64,000 nucleotides of DNA. It comes from Lineus longissimus. Taxonomy: Eukaryota > Nemertea > Pilidiophora > Heteronemertea > Lineidae. Shown piece by piece: positions 48,301-64,000 of this stretch; positions within the stretch are counted from its first letter, which is position 1; every line of letters starts with the position of its first letter. Under the pieces are notes generated by a model. It did no database searches and was not told the origin of the DNA. It was given only the letters and a program-made list of their open reading frames with translations. The DNA lies in the NCBI RefSeq assembly GCF_910592395.1, contig NC_088310.1, positions 2,673,501-2,737,500 of the forward strand, given 5' to 3'. The position numbers were made by a program, and so were the translations under genes.

Positions 48301-48700
48301 GTCTGAACTGAGAACACAGATCAGAGTGAAACAACAAAACATGTTGAAGCCATCTCCTTTTGTAACTATACATGATCCTTATAGGCCACCGTAGAAAAAA
48401 CAGCATCTTACCAGCGTTGTATTCTGGCACAAAAGCCTGGAAATCTCCACCAACCCGCATGCCGTTCTCTGGAAAACACAATGTGATTCAAGTTTTAGAT
48501 CTTTGTAATATATGAGTAGCTTTATTTTCGAAGTTGGTGAAGTTAGACTAAAGTTTGAACGAGAAAAAAATCGGATACCGCTTACCAGAATCCGAGTCGT
48601 CAGTGGCGCTGCTGTCGTCAGACAAATGACCATTCGGGCTCGGGCCACGAGAACGGCCCCCGTTTTTGCCTTCATCGAAGTTTCTCTCCGCGGTTACCAT
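42337..48700 (-). CDS. RCOR1: CoREST / REST corepressor (RCOR), 10 exons, 537 aa, with an inserted GATA-like zinc finger
   Basis: Exons: 48700-48586, 48468-48412, 47119-46986, 46619-46458, 46064-45879, 45280-45174, 44845-44635, 43982-43905, 43452-43210, 42657-42337; phases are continuous to TAA. The scaffold joins LSD1 demethylase and HDAC1/2 in a repressor complex. Domains: acidic N-terminus, ELM2 about 40-105 ([15 protein letters not shown]), SANT1 about 115-175 ([20 protein letters not shown], then [13 protein letters not shown]), a Cys4 finger 227-249, LSD1-binding linker about 275-345 with [10 protein letters not shown] and [15 protein letters not shown]2 about 355-410 ([35 protein letters not shown]), and a proline- and glutamine-rich tail to 537. 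Similarity to vertebrate RCOR1 is strong outside the finger and the tail. The start ATG opens the first exon and is followed by a Gly/Ser/Asp-rich stretch. Confidence 0.95.
42704..43102. mobile_element. 399-bp MITE with TTAA target duplication in the last CoREST intron
   Basis: Ends CTCTTTCAGTGCC and GGGCACTGAAAGAG form terminal inverted repeats, with TTAA immediately outside both (42700-42703 and 43103-43106). A perfect 18-bp palindrome GGACGTACATGTACGTCC lies at 42719-42736, just inside the left end. TTAA duplication fits piggyBac or Kolobok families; there is no transposase. Confidence 0.85.
45174..45280 (-). CDS. RCOR1: Zinc-finger exon of CoREST
   Basis: A 107-bp exon with a clean acceptor (CCCATTTCAG) and a GTAAAA donor. 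Without it exon 5 (phase 0) cannot join the next exon, which begins G|AGA ACT GGT; with it the frame closes as YQYWRRTGLM. It encodes CSNC, then after 15 residues CNSC, followed by a basic YWRRTG, a GATA-type Cys4 finger similar in layout to those following the SANT domain in MTA and RERE proteins. Confidence 0.85.
45452..45779. repeat. Diverged minisatellite, about seven copies, in a CoREST intron
   Basis: The phrase GTCTATCAGAACAAGACAGA followed by AGCAGGAGTTCTACTGGTAG recurs roughly every 45-60 bp, with length variation. It sits between the exons ending at 45879 and beginning at 45280. Confidence 0.75.
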
Positions 48701-50844
48701 CCCCACGCGAAGAAAATTCCTCAACCGGCCCCTTCGATCAATGCTTGCGGTTTATTTTCAAGTTTTCTACGAGAAAATGTGATTTGCGTTCAAAACTTCT
48801 CTCTCTGCTTTCGCACCGACTGCAACTTCTTAAAGCTGTGACTACAGAGTAGTGAAATGGCTAACAAAAATAGAGTTCCAAGTAAAAAACATTGCTGAAA
48901 TGTAACAAACACATTTAAACAAAGTAAGAATGTTAATCTAATGAATGAAATGATATCTTTGAATGAAATATTGAAGTATTGTACATATATTCTAACTTTA
49001 TAAGAATACGTGTCGTTAGCGCGGATTGATATAAACAGGTGCTTGAACGGCAATGGGCCTATACTTGAAAGCAGACAAGAAACAGCGTTTGTGTGAAATA
49101 TTATAGAAAAAGCGATGTCCATCTATTTTTCTTTGGAAATACCTCAAATTATTTATTTCAACGGTTAATTGGAATCCAATAAAAAGAAATTACTATCTAA
49201 ATTAAGTGACACGTTTTTGCCAAAGTATGCATTGTTAATTGTTCTAATTAGATGATTTATGAAAAAATGTGTGAACAAAGGAATGAGACACCGTAGCAAA
49301 AACTTGTATCTGCTATTTGGGGATAAAAATGCAGTTTTATGCATATTAATCTCTGGTCTAAGCTGATTCGAAAATTGTTTGTTAATCTTTTAATGTCAAC
49401 CGCCAATCCCATCTCATAAAATTGCTTAAGCAATGATGTGATGTGTGATGGACCAAAGGAAGAATCGAACCCAAGAATATGGTCTTCAAGCTCTTTGCAC
49501 TATCAGTGTCACAACCAATCAATTACTTGAACAAGTTGGGTTAACACGAGCTGAACACCATAGTTTAACCCTTTCTTGTCCGTAACATTGAGCCATTTTT
49601 ATAATAGGCATTGACAAGTATCGTCTGCCATGGCACTCTGCACTCCGGACACAGTGGATCGGCCTCTTCCCCTACCAGCCAGATTACTTCATTCTGGTCG
49701 TGAGTTTCCTATATGTGAGATTTCCCTATGTGTGAGGTCTCCGCGCTCCAGGTACCTGCTTCTCATGAACTTCGCTATGAATGGCCTAATACTTTTTAAA
49801 TAAATATTTCTCCCTGTATCTCTCTTTCGAATAAACTATATGATCCGAAAACAATCGACCTCCCTGTACTGTGAAAATTTAATCAGAGCTTGGAGCTGCC
49901 ATTTTAATGATGAGAAAGATGGTTTGCCCTTCAAAAAATGTAATGAGCCATTACCGGCTACCACACCATCAGTCGTGATTGGCATACAGTAGCCGGTAAG
50001 GAAATATCCCGAAAATTGAGGCAATTTACTCGAACTGTCGCCCTGACATTACAAACATTTTATTATTTCTGCCAAGCATTGTCCTCTAAAGTAAGAATAT
50101 TTACCCACCGATATTTCGACAATTCCATGCCGCAGTCCACATTGAATTTGGAGACCGATGGCCGAGGGGAAGGGCGATCTCAAGTCACCAGCCGTCCATC
50201 ATCTCTCGAGCTGAACAAAGTTTCGTGCACTGCTTTGATCGAGCGCTGACTGGCAAGGCAATTGCATTGACAATTCATGTGCGTAGATTTGAGATTGCCG
50301 GGGAAGGCATCCAGCATCCAGGGAGGGCATTCAACATCTATGCAGACGTTTGTTTAATAAACGCTGCGCAGGAGTGTAATACCTAAGCTCCAACGACACC
50401 AACAACAGCAATATCTAACAGCGCCACAGTTTGGCAAACGGTGGAACTGAAAAAATGTTTTGACGCCGGGAAATTCAAAGTTACAATTTTTGGTTTGATG
50501 AAGAAAAAAGACAAGTAACCTAAAAAAGAAGAGAAACATGTTTTGTTACTCTTCGCAAAATGAATGAGTATTGTTCAAAGAACAACCTGCACTTGTAAAT
50601 CACATGGTAGAAGGTCAGAACGGTAACAAAATAATCGGTTTATAAACCAAGCATGCAAATAATAGAGAAAAAGCTCCACCCCTCCTCTGTCATCATTATG
50701 CCCTCTTCATGCTATAGGGGGCCTAGTAGCCCCTCTATTTGTATTTTAATCAGAGTTAATGAACCATTTATTAGCCATTTTGTTACAACAAACACAAAAA
50801 TATTATTTTGCTCATTTCAGGATTTTTAATCTCAACTGTGGAGA
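48701..50844. promoter_or_regulatory. Divergent upstream region of CoREST (-) and the acidic orphan (+)
   Basis: Two 5' ends face away from each other over 2.1 kb. GC-richer DNA around 48590-48740 marks the CoREST start. A segment at about 49445-49520 resembles a decayed tRNA-derived SINE on the minus strand (GGGTTCGATTC B-box type). A splice acceptor ends at 50820, so a 5' UTR exon of the orphan lies upstream, perhaps in the GC-richer patch near 50090-50250. No coding exon is visible. Confidence 0.4.
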
Positions 50845-51522
50845 ATGGCTCAGAAGGACTTTGCACAACCTGATATATTTGAGCTTTATGATATCTCCAA
50901 TGGAAATGATGATTCTGAGCCTGATACAACTGACCTTTACTGCACAGAGGATTTCCTAAATAACAATACAGAACATGTCAAAAGAACATCGAGGGATACA
51001 ACATCAGTTGCTAATCAGCCCAAAAATAGTCAAACTTTTGAGAGCAGACCAGATGCCAGAAACCTCGAAATGCATTATCAATTTGAAGAGAACGAAGAAA
51101 TCAACTCATTTGCACTATACTATTCTGATCTGATAGCAAGAAATGAACAGAATGCTCAATATTCAAAGTGTGATCCAACTTGTCTTGATTATGTTAGTGT
51201 TCCATTATCTTGTCTCTATTCTGAAGAAGACAATATACCTCCACCAGAAGTGGCGACCATTGTGGACACCGTGCCAAACATAGTGTTGGTCTTAAATCCT
51301 CAACTGCATTCGGATGCTGTGGAAATCACTTCAGATACCTCTGATTTCTCTGGTGATGAACCTAGTTCTGTAAGTCAGCAAGTTCCAAACTTTGGCGATG
51401 AATTATATGACAGTCCAGACGATCAGTGGGTTCATGAAGAAGAAGAAGAGTCACCAACACGATTTTTGTTGTCTTGTCGTTCAGGTGATCAGGTTGTACC
51501 AAACTTTTTCATGGAGGAATAG
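50845..51522 (+). CDS. Acidic orphan protein, 225 aa, single coding exon
   Basis: I do not recognise this protein. The ATG at 50845 follows an in-frame TAA (50827-50829) and a splice acceptor (CTCATTTCAG ending 50820), so the start is well fixed and a 5' UTR intron is likely. The product is strongly acidic, rich in Asp, Glu, Ser and Asn, with little hydrophobic core: DISNGNDDSEPDTTDLY near the start, a central PLSCLYSEEDNIPPPEV, and EEEEES near the end. One short hydrophobic stretch, VPNIVLVLNPQL (about residues 143-154), could be a binding helix or strand. No signal peptide or membrane segment is seen. It could be a disordered regulator or transactivator (inference). Confidence 0.65.
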   Translation: MAQKDFAQPDIFELYDISNGNDDSEPDTTDLYCTEDFLNNNTEHVKRTSRDTTSVANQPKNSQTFESRPDARNLEMHYQFEENEEINSFALYYSDLIARNEQNAQYSKCDPTCLDYVSVPLSCLYSEEDNIPPPEVATIVDTVPNIVLVLNPQLHSDAVEITSDTSDFSGDEPSSVSQQVPNFGDELYDSPDDQWVHEEEEESPTRFLLSCRSGDQVVPNFFMEE

Positions 51523-53698
51523 TGTTCGAATTGGCTGGCTCTGAAGGAACTGCTGTGGTTGCAATATTGATCCAATATTAGGCTTATTCTGGAGCAGCCT
51601 TATTTGTTTTTTAACCTGTTGTTATCGTTTGATCATTCTGTTGGTAACATGTTGCTTTAAATATTTGATGATCTGGCATTTGTTTTTACAAATATTTGTT
51701 GTTAATACTTGAGGATTTTATGAAATTATACAAGAAGTCATTTTTTAAAATACACTTCTAGGTTACTTGTTGTCGTTGTTTACATACCATTTTTATCATG
51801 TTCCTGTTTTGATGTCTTATTTTATCTGACTCCCTGGTCACCAATAGTATTGTATCAGAATTTGGACATTAAAATAATTGCTTATTTATTGTAAATTTTT
51901 GGTGTTGTTACATGTACATAATGTGTCGGTTGCTCGAAATAACAGTATTTCAAAAAAATACTCATACAGTTAGATTTCATTTCTTTTGCATATACCTACA
52001 TGATTGAGCACAACACTTAGTTGGGGAAACTAATGTAGTTGTTATTAATCAACCAATTAGCTTCTGATGAATATACGGTTGTACCCCTCTTGTGATACCC
52101 ACTTCATGGAGTTGTCTTCCAAAAGTTCATTATGAGGACAATGTCACAACCTGGGAGGATGTCATGGATTGGGACACTTATTGTGTTTCATTATTGAATT
52201 AAAGCAAGAGGAAATGTTTTATTTCCCCCTGATCTCCATCCAAGAGAGTCTGGTATTTCCAATGTAGTGAAGAAAAAGTCTCTACAAAGGAGGTGAACTG
52301 CTAGTCTGCACGAACATGCTACAGCTTAAAGCAATTTTTCCCTCATGATGTTGCAGAAATAATGGTTTTCTGCCAAATGACATACAATGACATACATTTT
52401 TAACTATCCATATTTATTTCTAGCTTAATTTCTGACAGTCAATATTTACAATGATGTACAACAGACTATAACAAGTCAGCAATTTAGGACCATAACCTAC
52501 CAACTCATGGATGACATGTAGTAATGCAAACTCTGTCACGCTGATATGAACTTCTATCAATCAAAACAATTCCAGCAATATACAGTGGAATCCCAGTTGG
52601 CGACATGACCACCTCGGTACCCAGACCACGACCATTGGTCCCAATGACCAAATTAACTCCCCTAACCCGACCAAAGGGCCAAACTGCCATAAAATTACTT
52701 ATACACCAGACAGTGCCCTCAGTACACAAGGAGGAAGTACCATAGCCTTACAAATATCAAGACAGAGACAGTGACAATGGGAGATATGAATAAAGACTAG
52801 CAAATGCCCTTATCTAAATCTCCATGTACATTTACACTAGGGCTTCCTGTACAAAACCGGAGTAAAAGCATTTGCTAGTCTTTATTCATATCACCCAATG
52901 TTGGCCCTTCATGAAATATGTACACACAAGGATGTATTTCAGTGACTTTTTATACTGCCAAAATTTTTTTTAGGGGAGCTGAGGGGCAAAAGACGTTCCC
53001 CATCCACAACTATTTATCAATTTACAGCTACGATTGTGACTGACCCTACTAGTCGATATATTTACCTTAGCAGGAGTCCTGAAAAGTTCATGTGTACAGA
53101 CTTCACAAATATCCCTGGGCCATAAATTAGTAGAAAACGATTATATAAATTAGTAACTAAATACATCATAGAATTCATTAAAGATATCGGTATCAACAAA
53201 CCAATAATAAAGAAGCTAAGTAAAATAAGCCAAGGCATCTTCTTCATCAAGGAACTATCCTAAATCTCAATTCAAATAAAATGGTTTCAAGACCGGTAAA
53301 TGCCTTCATGTTATGTAACACCATTTCTGCCAGACCAAGAAACACTCATCTGTATCTATCACACAGATATTATTCCAATGGTGGCGGCCCCTGGCGATAA
53401 CTGACTGCAACTATTTTGTTGTCTGTTGTAATTTGACACGGTAATCATGCACTTTAGGCAGAGTTTACGGTAACGTCATCTTGTCACATGTCAGAAAGAT
53501 GTTCCACGCTTGAACTGAGCACTGAACAATTCAGTTCTGAGTGCAAGCAACATGGGCATTTGCGCGTCACTGGAAATTTCCTTTGGCCACACAGAACTGA
53601 ATCATGACTCATGACCACCTCAGAAGAAAAGAGATATTTTTAAAATATCCTCAGTTCGGATTGAGTCAAAAGATGATTAAAAGTGTCTTATTCTTTAT
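51523..53698. other. 3' region of the acidic orphan and intergenic DNA before UGP2
   Basis: AT-rich and without exons. It contains a one-sided match to a CAGTGGAATCCC element end with flanking TA (about 52577-52660) and a small inverted-repeat element at 52783-52892, listed separately. The UGP2 stop is at 53699-53701. Confidence 0.45.
52783..52892. mobile_element. 110-bp foldback element with perfect 25-bp inverted repeats
   Basis: GATATGAATAAAGACTAGCA and the next five bases at 52783-52807 recur exactly inverted at 52868-52892, separated by 60 bp. Flanks show no obvious target duplication. A small MITE is likely; a transcribed hairpin is the alternative. Confidence 0.65.
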
Positions 53699-60746
<7,048 letters not shown>

Positions 60747-60901
60747 TTTGAATTATTTGAAAAGCACTAAATCGAAAATATGCATCCACATCGAGTCAAC
60801 TCTCAACTGTCTGTCCCAGGAATAAGTATTTTCAATCACTCACTGGAAGCAAACAACTCCGTAGTTGACAAATAACTTTATGTCAAGTCATGCTGGCCAA
60901 G

Positions 60902-60912
60902 TTTATATAGCC
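60902..60912 (-). promoter_or_regulatory. Candidate TATA box of UGP2
   Basis: The minus strand reads GCTATATAAAC about 160 bp upstream of the UGP2 start codon, which would leave a 5' UTR of roughly 130 bases. No other TATA-like motif is as good near this start. Confidence 0.5.
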
Positions 60913-61099
60913 AGGTAGGCGCTCACTCCACAGCATAATATTTGCATGAATTTTTTCTAATTGAGCATAATAACTGTGAATTAGGCCAATGTGGTCATAT
61001 TGAGATCAAGTTCTCTCTCAGAGCACCTCTCCTTTATGCCAATCTGAATAAGAGCTGTACGTAATTTTACATGAATTTCCTCTTCCAGAGCCAACAGAC

Positions 61100-61496
61100 A
61101 CACCAATCAGGGTCTCTGCCAGAACCAACTGGACACAACAAGCAGTGTCTCTGACAGAGCCAACTAATCAAAACAAGTAGGGTCTCTGCCAGAACCAACT
61201 GGACACAACAAGCAGTGTCTCTGACAGAGCCAACTAATCAAAACAAGTAGGGTCTCCGCCAGAGCTAACTGGACACAAAGAGCAGGGTCTCTGCCAGAGC
61301 TAACTGGACACAACGGGCAGGGTCTCTGCCAGAACCAACTGGACAAAACCAGCAGCGTCTCTGCTAGAGCCAACTGGACAACTTGAGCAGGGTCTCTGCC
61401 AGAGCCAACTGGACACAAGAAGCAGGGTCTCTGCCAGAGCCAACTGGACACAACAAGCAGGGTCTCTGCCAAAGCCAACTAGACATAACAAGCAGG
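61100..61496. repeat. 36-bp minisatellite, about 11 copies, upstream of UGP2
   Basis: The unit is GGTCTCTGCCAGAGCCAACT followed by GGACACAACAAGCA; TCTCTG recurs every 36 bp or close to it. Two alternating subtypes are visible at the left end (CTGCCAGAACCAACTGG and CTGACAGAGCCAACTAA), so a two-unit block has itself been duplicated. It is open in several frames because 36 is a multiple of three, which does not make it coding. Confidence 0.9.
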
Positions 61497-63168
61497 TATT
61501 AGGTACTCACTTAGCTCATTGGCCACATTTTTCACTTATTTATATCGAAATACAAAGTACTTGGTGCGGTCATGTTTTCATGCCTTAGTCACAGGCAATA
61601 TTACTATTAGTTGGGCCTTCTCTGAATCTGAATTATGATACTATGTTGTCTGCTAATTGTATACTGACTTATTCTATCACAGGGACACTTATTCTACACA
61701 GGTCGGTACAGTCCAGCAAACAAGCGCGCTATGCTAATGAGTATTGAGTTGTTGTAAAGTAGATCAACATTAGTAAGGGCCACAGTGAACAAACATTAGA
61801 AATGCACTTTGACATTGGCCCTCTCGATTTTACAAGAGTTTGTGCATTCTTGAAAAGATGGTGCAGACTGGTGATATTACTTTTATTAGCCTACAGGTGC
61901 GGCGGGTAGCTGGCAATGGGCCTATTGCCCTATAAAATAAATATGGACCATGGCATCAGATGTCCCATGGACACTGGAGTAGGCCTTAGAAATTCCACAA
62001 CACCTTGCCTCTTGAGTAACCTTTTGATTGCCCTGACCAGCAGCTGACCACCAGCGCCAGCCTGAGCTGAGCCCTGGCGTTTTTTGGAACACCCGTTCTG
62101 TGAGTGACTGTCCCCGACTTCACGAGCGAAGAGCCACTGTCATCCACTTAGGCACTGTTTTTGTCGCAGTCAGATGTTTTCTTATTCTACATAACGTGAA
62201 GTTTCTCAAGATCAATAAATCAGTATCAAAATGAGGTCGTAGAAGGCACTGATTTCTTACCATTTTTATCAATCCTTGAGATAACCTTGCAAAATAAAAC
62301 ACACACTGTAGATGGTGATTGAAAAGGAAATTAGGAAGTGAGATGAAGTATTTTGGAATATTTTGCAAAGTAATTCGTCAATCACCAAATTATTGATCAT
62401 ACAAAAAGTGAAATAAGAAGTATTTTAGTCAAATCTGCCTTGAAATGGAGAAAAATATCATTGACGATGTCGAAAATCTGATATCTAAAGCAAGCATTTT
62501 CAAATCCCAATATCCTTACGACTGTATAAAATATTCTTTAGCAAATGTCATAGTTTTTAAAGCCTCCTGTTAGTGCTTTTTTGTCTTATATCCTACTTGG
62601 AATGATAGAAATAATACTGATTATGCTATGACATATCAAACTCATAAAAATCAAGGTGTAAACGTTTGCTTAAAAGGTATGCTATAAAAGTTTTAATCTT
62701 GTTACTTTTACTGTAGTATAAATCACATTGACCTAATTTCCAGGATTTCAGACAAAAACTGTAAAAACTGAACACTTTTGGAATGCCATCTATCTATGGT
62801 TTAGATGATATTGTGTTTTGTTCTTAATTTGATTTTCAATCAATATCTTTGGTCAGATCATAAGACGTTGCCATGCTAGACAGATGCAATGCTTATCATA
62901 TATGTATAGGCTATTGTTTAGCCTGTTGTTATTAGTGTTACTGTTAAGGCCTAGTTTCGTTTTCAGCTGTCTTCGGTCTTGTCTGTAGACATTGCCAGTC
63001 TGCAGTGCAGACTAGTAAACTCTGTCTCAAAAGCTGAACAACAAACACATGAGCAGTTTAGTCTCGCGTGTACCGGATATGACCGATGTTTATGTCCTTT
63101 CAGGACATCCAATCTGCCATTCACCAAATTCCCAATGTCACTGAAATAAACATAGGACAAGGAGAAGA
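61497..63168. other. Upstream region of the G-patch gene
   Basis: AT-rich, without recognisable exons. The UGP2 and G-patch promoters face away from each other across 60747-63168. A CT/GC-richer patch near 61995-62120 has no clear coding signal. Confidence 0.4.
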
Positions 63169-64000
63169 ATGAGTGACTCTGGTAAGCTTAACCTAATTTG
63201 TGAGAATTTTATCCGCAATTGCATGGTTCAATATTTCCAGAAGAGTCTGGCTAGGGAATTAAGCCATGAAACATAGTCTCTACTTGTCCTGAGAAAACAA
63301 CTTCTTCAAAATTCCTTTAAAGGATGATCTCGCTAAATATGTGAATTTAAAAAAAAACAATATATTCTTGATAAACCAACAAATTTGTTAATATTTGCAG
63401 ATAGTGATGGCGATAGGCCATGTTTTGGTCAGGGTGCTGCCTTCTCTGGCGGTGTGCCCTCCGAGCACATGTTCGGGTCAATGTCGGAGTCAACAACAAC
63501 AGAATCATCCGATTTTGAGGAAGTCGACCAACCGCTTGCCAAAAAGATGAAACTCTTGCCTGAACCAGAAAAAACGGAGGGGGAGGAAAAGGAGATTGAT
63601 AACATTGTTGCACCTTTTACTACATCAGTCAAAAAGAAGGCGGCTAGCTATGGGAAATTTGCTACAACTATGCTGGTGGGTATTCTGTTTGGAATCGAGT
63701 TCTTTTGTGCATTTTAAATTGCTACCGTTCAATGCTGTGTTTTGTTGGAAAGGGATTTTCCTTGTTTACACAACTGAGTTACATGTACATCTAGTTGCCT
63801 CTACCATGATTCGGTAGATATTGCTATTGCACCTTGAACACCTATTTCAAATTGGCAATCGGCGGTTATAAAATGCCTTCAGAACCAATTGACCCCTTCT
63901 TACAGAGATATAGTAGCCATATCTATTTATCGTTATAGTGAAACCTTTTCTCTAATTTTGTAATTCCTTATTTCAGGCAAAAATGGGCTACAAGGAAGGG
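63169..64000 (+). CDS. 5' exons of a G-patch protein, possibly cap methyltransferase CMTR1 (runs off the window)
   Basis: Exon 1 is 63169-63181 (ATG AGT GAC TCT G), exon 2 is 63401-63675, and exon 3 begins at 63977 after CTTATTTCAG and is cut by the window end. The joined product starts MSDSDSDGDRP, has an acidic serine-rich stretch (TTTESSDFEEVDQ), a basic KKMKLL possible nuclear signal, and then SYGKFATTMLAKMGYKEG, which is the beginning of a G-patch. An acidic N-terminus, a basic signal, then a G-patch opening with MAKMGF-type residues is the order in CMTR1, the nuclear mRNA cap-1 2'-O-methyltransferase. Other G-patch proteins cannot be excluded because the downstream domains are outside the window. 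Confidence 0.7.

Noticed and set aside
47500-49620. Scattered GTTAACCC motifs resembling transposon ends
   Set aside because: No matching inverted partner at a plausible distance and no target duplication.
61164-61491. Repetitive 104-aa and 63-aa frames on the minus strand
   Set aside because: A 36-bp repeat is open in several frames automatically; no start context, splice sites or known repeat protein.

Overview
The window is nuclear DNA of an intron-rich animal. Genes have many short exons with GT-AG introns, and five multi-exon or orphan protein genes plus one partial gene alternate in orientation. Vertebrates carry separate BUB1 and BUBR1 genes, whereas here one gene combines both sets of features, so a non-vertebrate bilaterian is likely. 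A marine lophotrochozoan is my guess; the sequence does not settle the phylum.

Layout. 1-1945: non-coding, with an old direct duplication. 1946-3451 (+): orphan 501-aa protein with a MITE directly after its stop. 4059-13424 (-): complete 20-exon MADBUB gene (spindle checkpoint, BUB1/BUBR1 type, about 1,514 aa), convergent with the orphan. About 14,046-34,884: a huge repeat block. It has about 1.5 kb in inverted orientation, a palindromic switch near 15,571, then 18 tRNA-like copies in a head-to-tail array of about 1,059-bp units, carrying two mobile-element-like insertions. 35,754-39,441 (+): 9-exon stathmin-domain protein with an N-terminal myristoylation signal (STMND1-like). 42,337-48,700 (-): 10-exon CoREST/RCOR corepressor with an extra zinc-finger exon. 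50,845-51,522 (+): intronless acidic orphan. 53,699-60,746 (-): 14-exon UDP-glucose pyrophosphorylase (UGP2). 63,169-end (+): first exons of a G-patch protein, possibly cap methyltransferase CMTR1.

The genes do not form one pathway: mitotic checkpoint, microtubule-type stathmin domain, chromatin repression, nucleotide-sugar metabolism and probable RNA processing are simply neighbours. I joined exons by reading splice sites and checking that the reading phase stays consistent; for MADBUB, STMND1-like, CoREST and UGP2 the joined exons give an uninterrupted frame from ATG to stop.

The most unusual items are the tRNA-head satellite array beside the MADBUB promoter, the expanded series of ABBA-like Cdc20-binding motifs inside MADBUB, the duplicated splice donor in its polyglutamine exon, the relic of a kinase exon in one of its introns, and the zinc finger inserted in CoREST.
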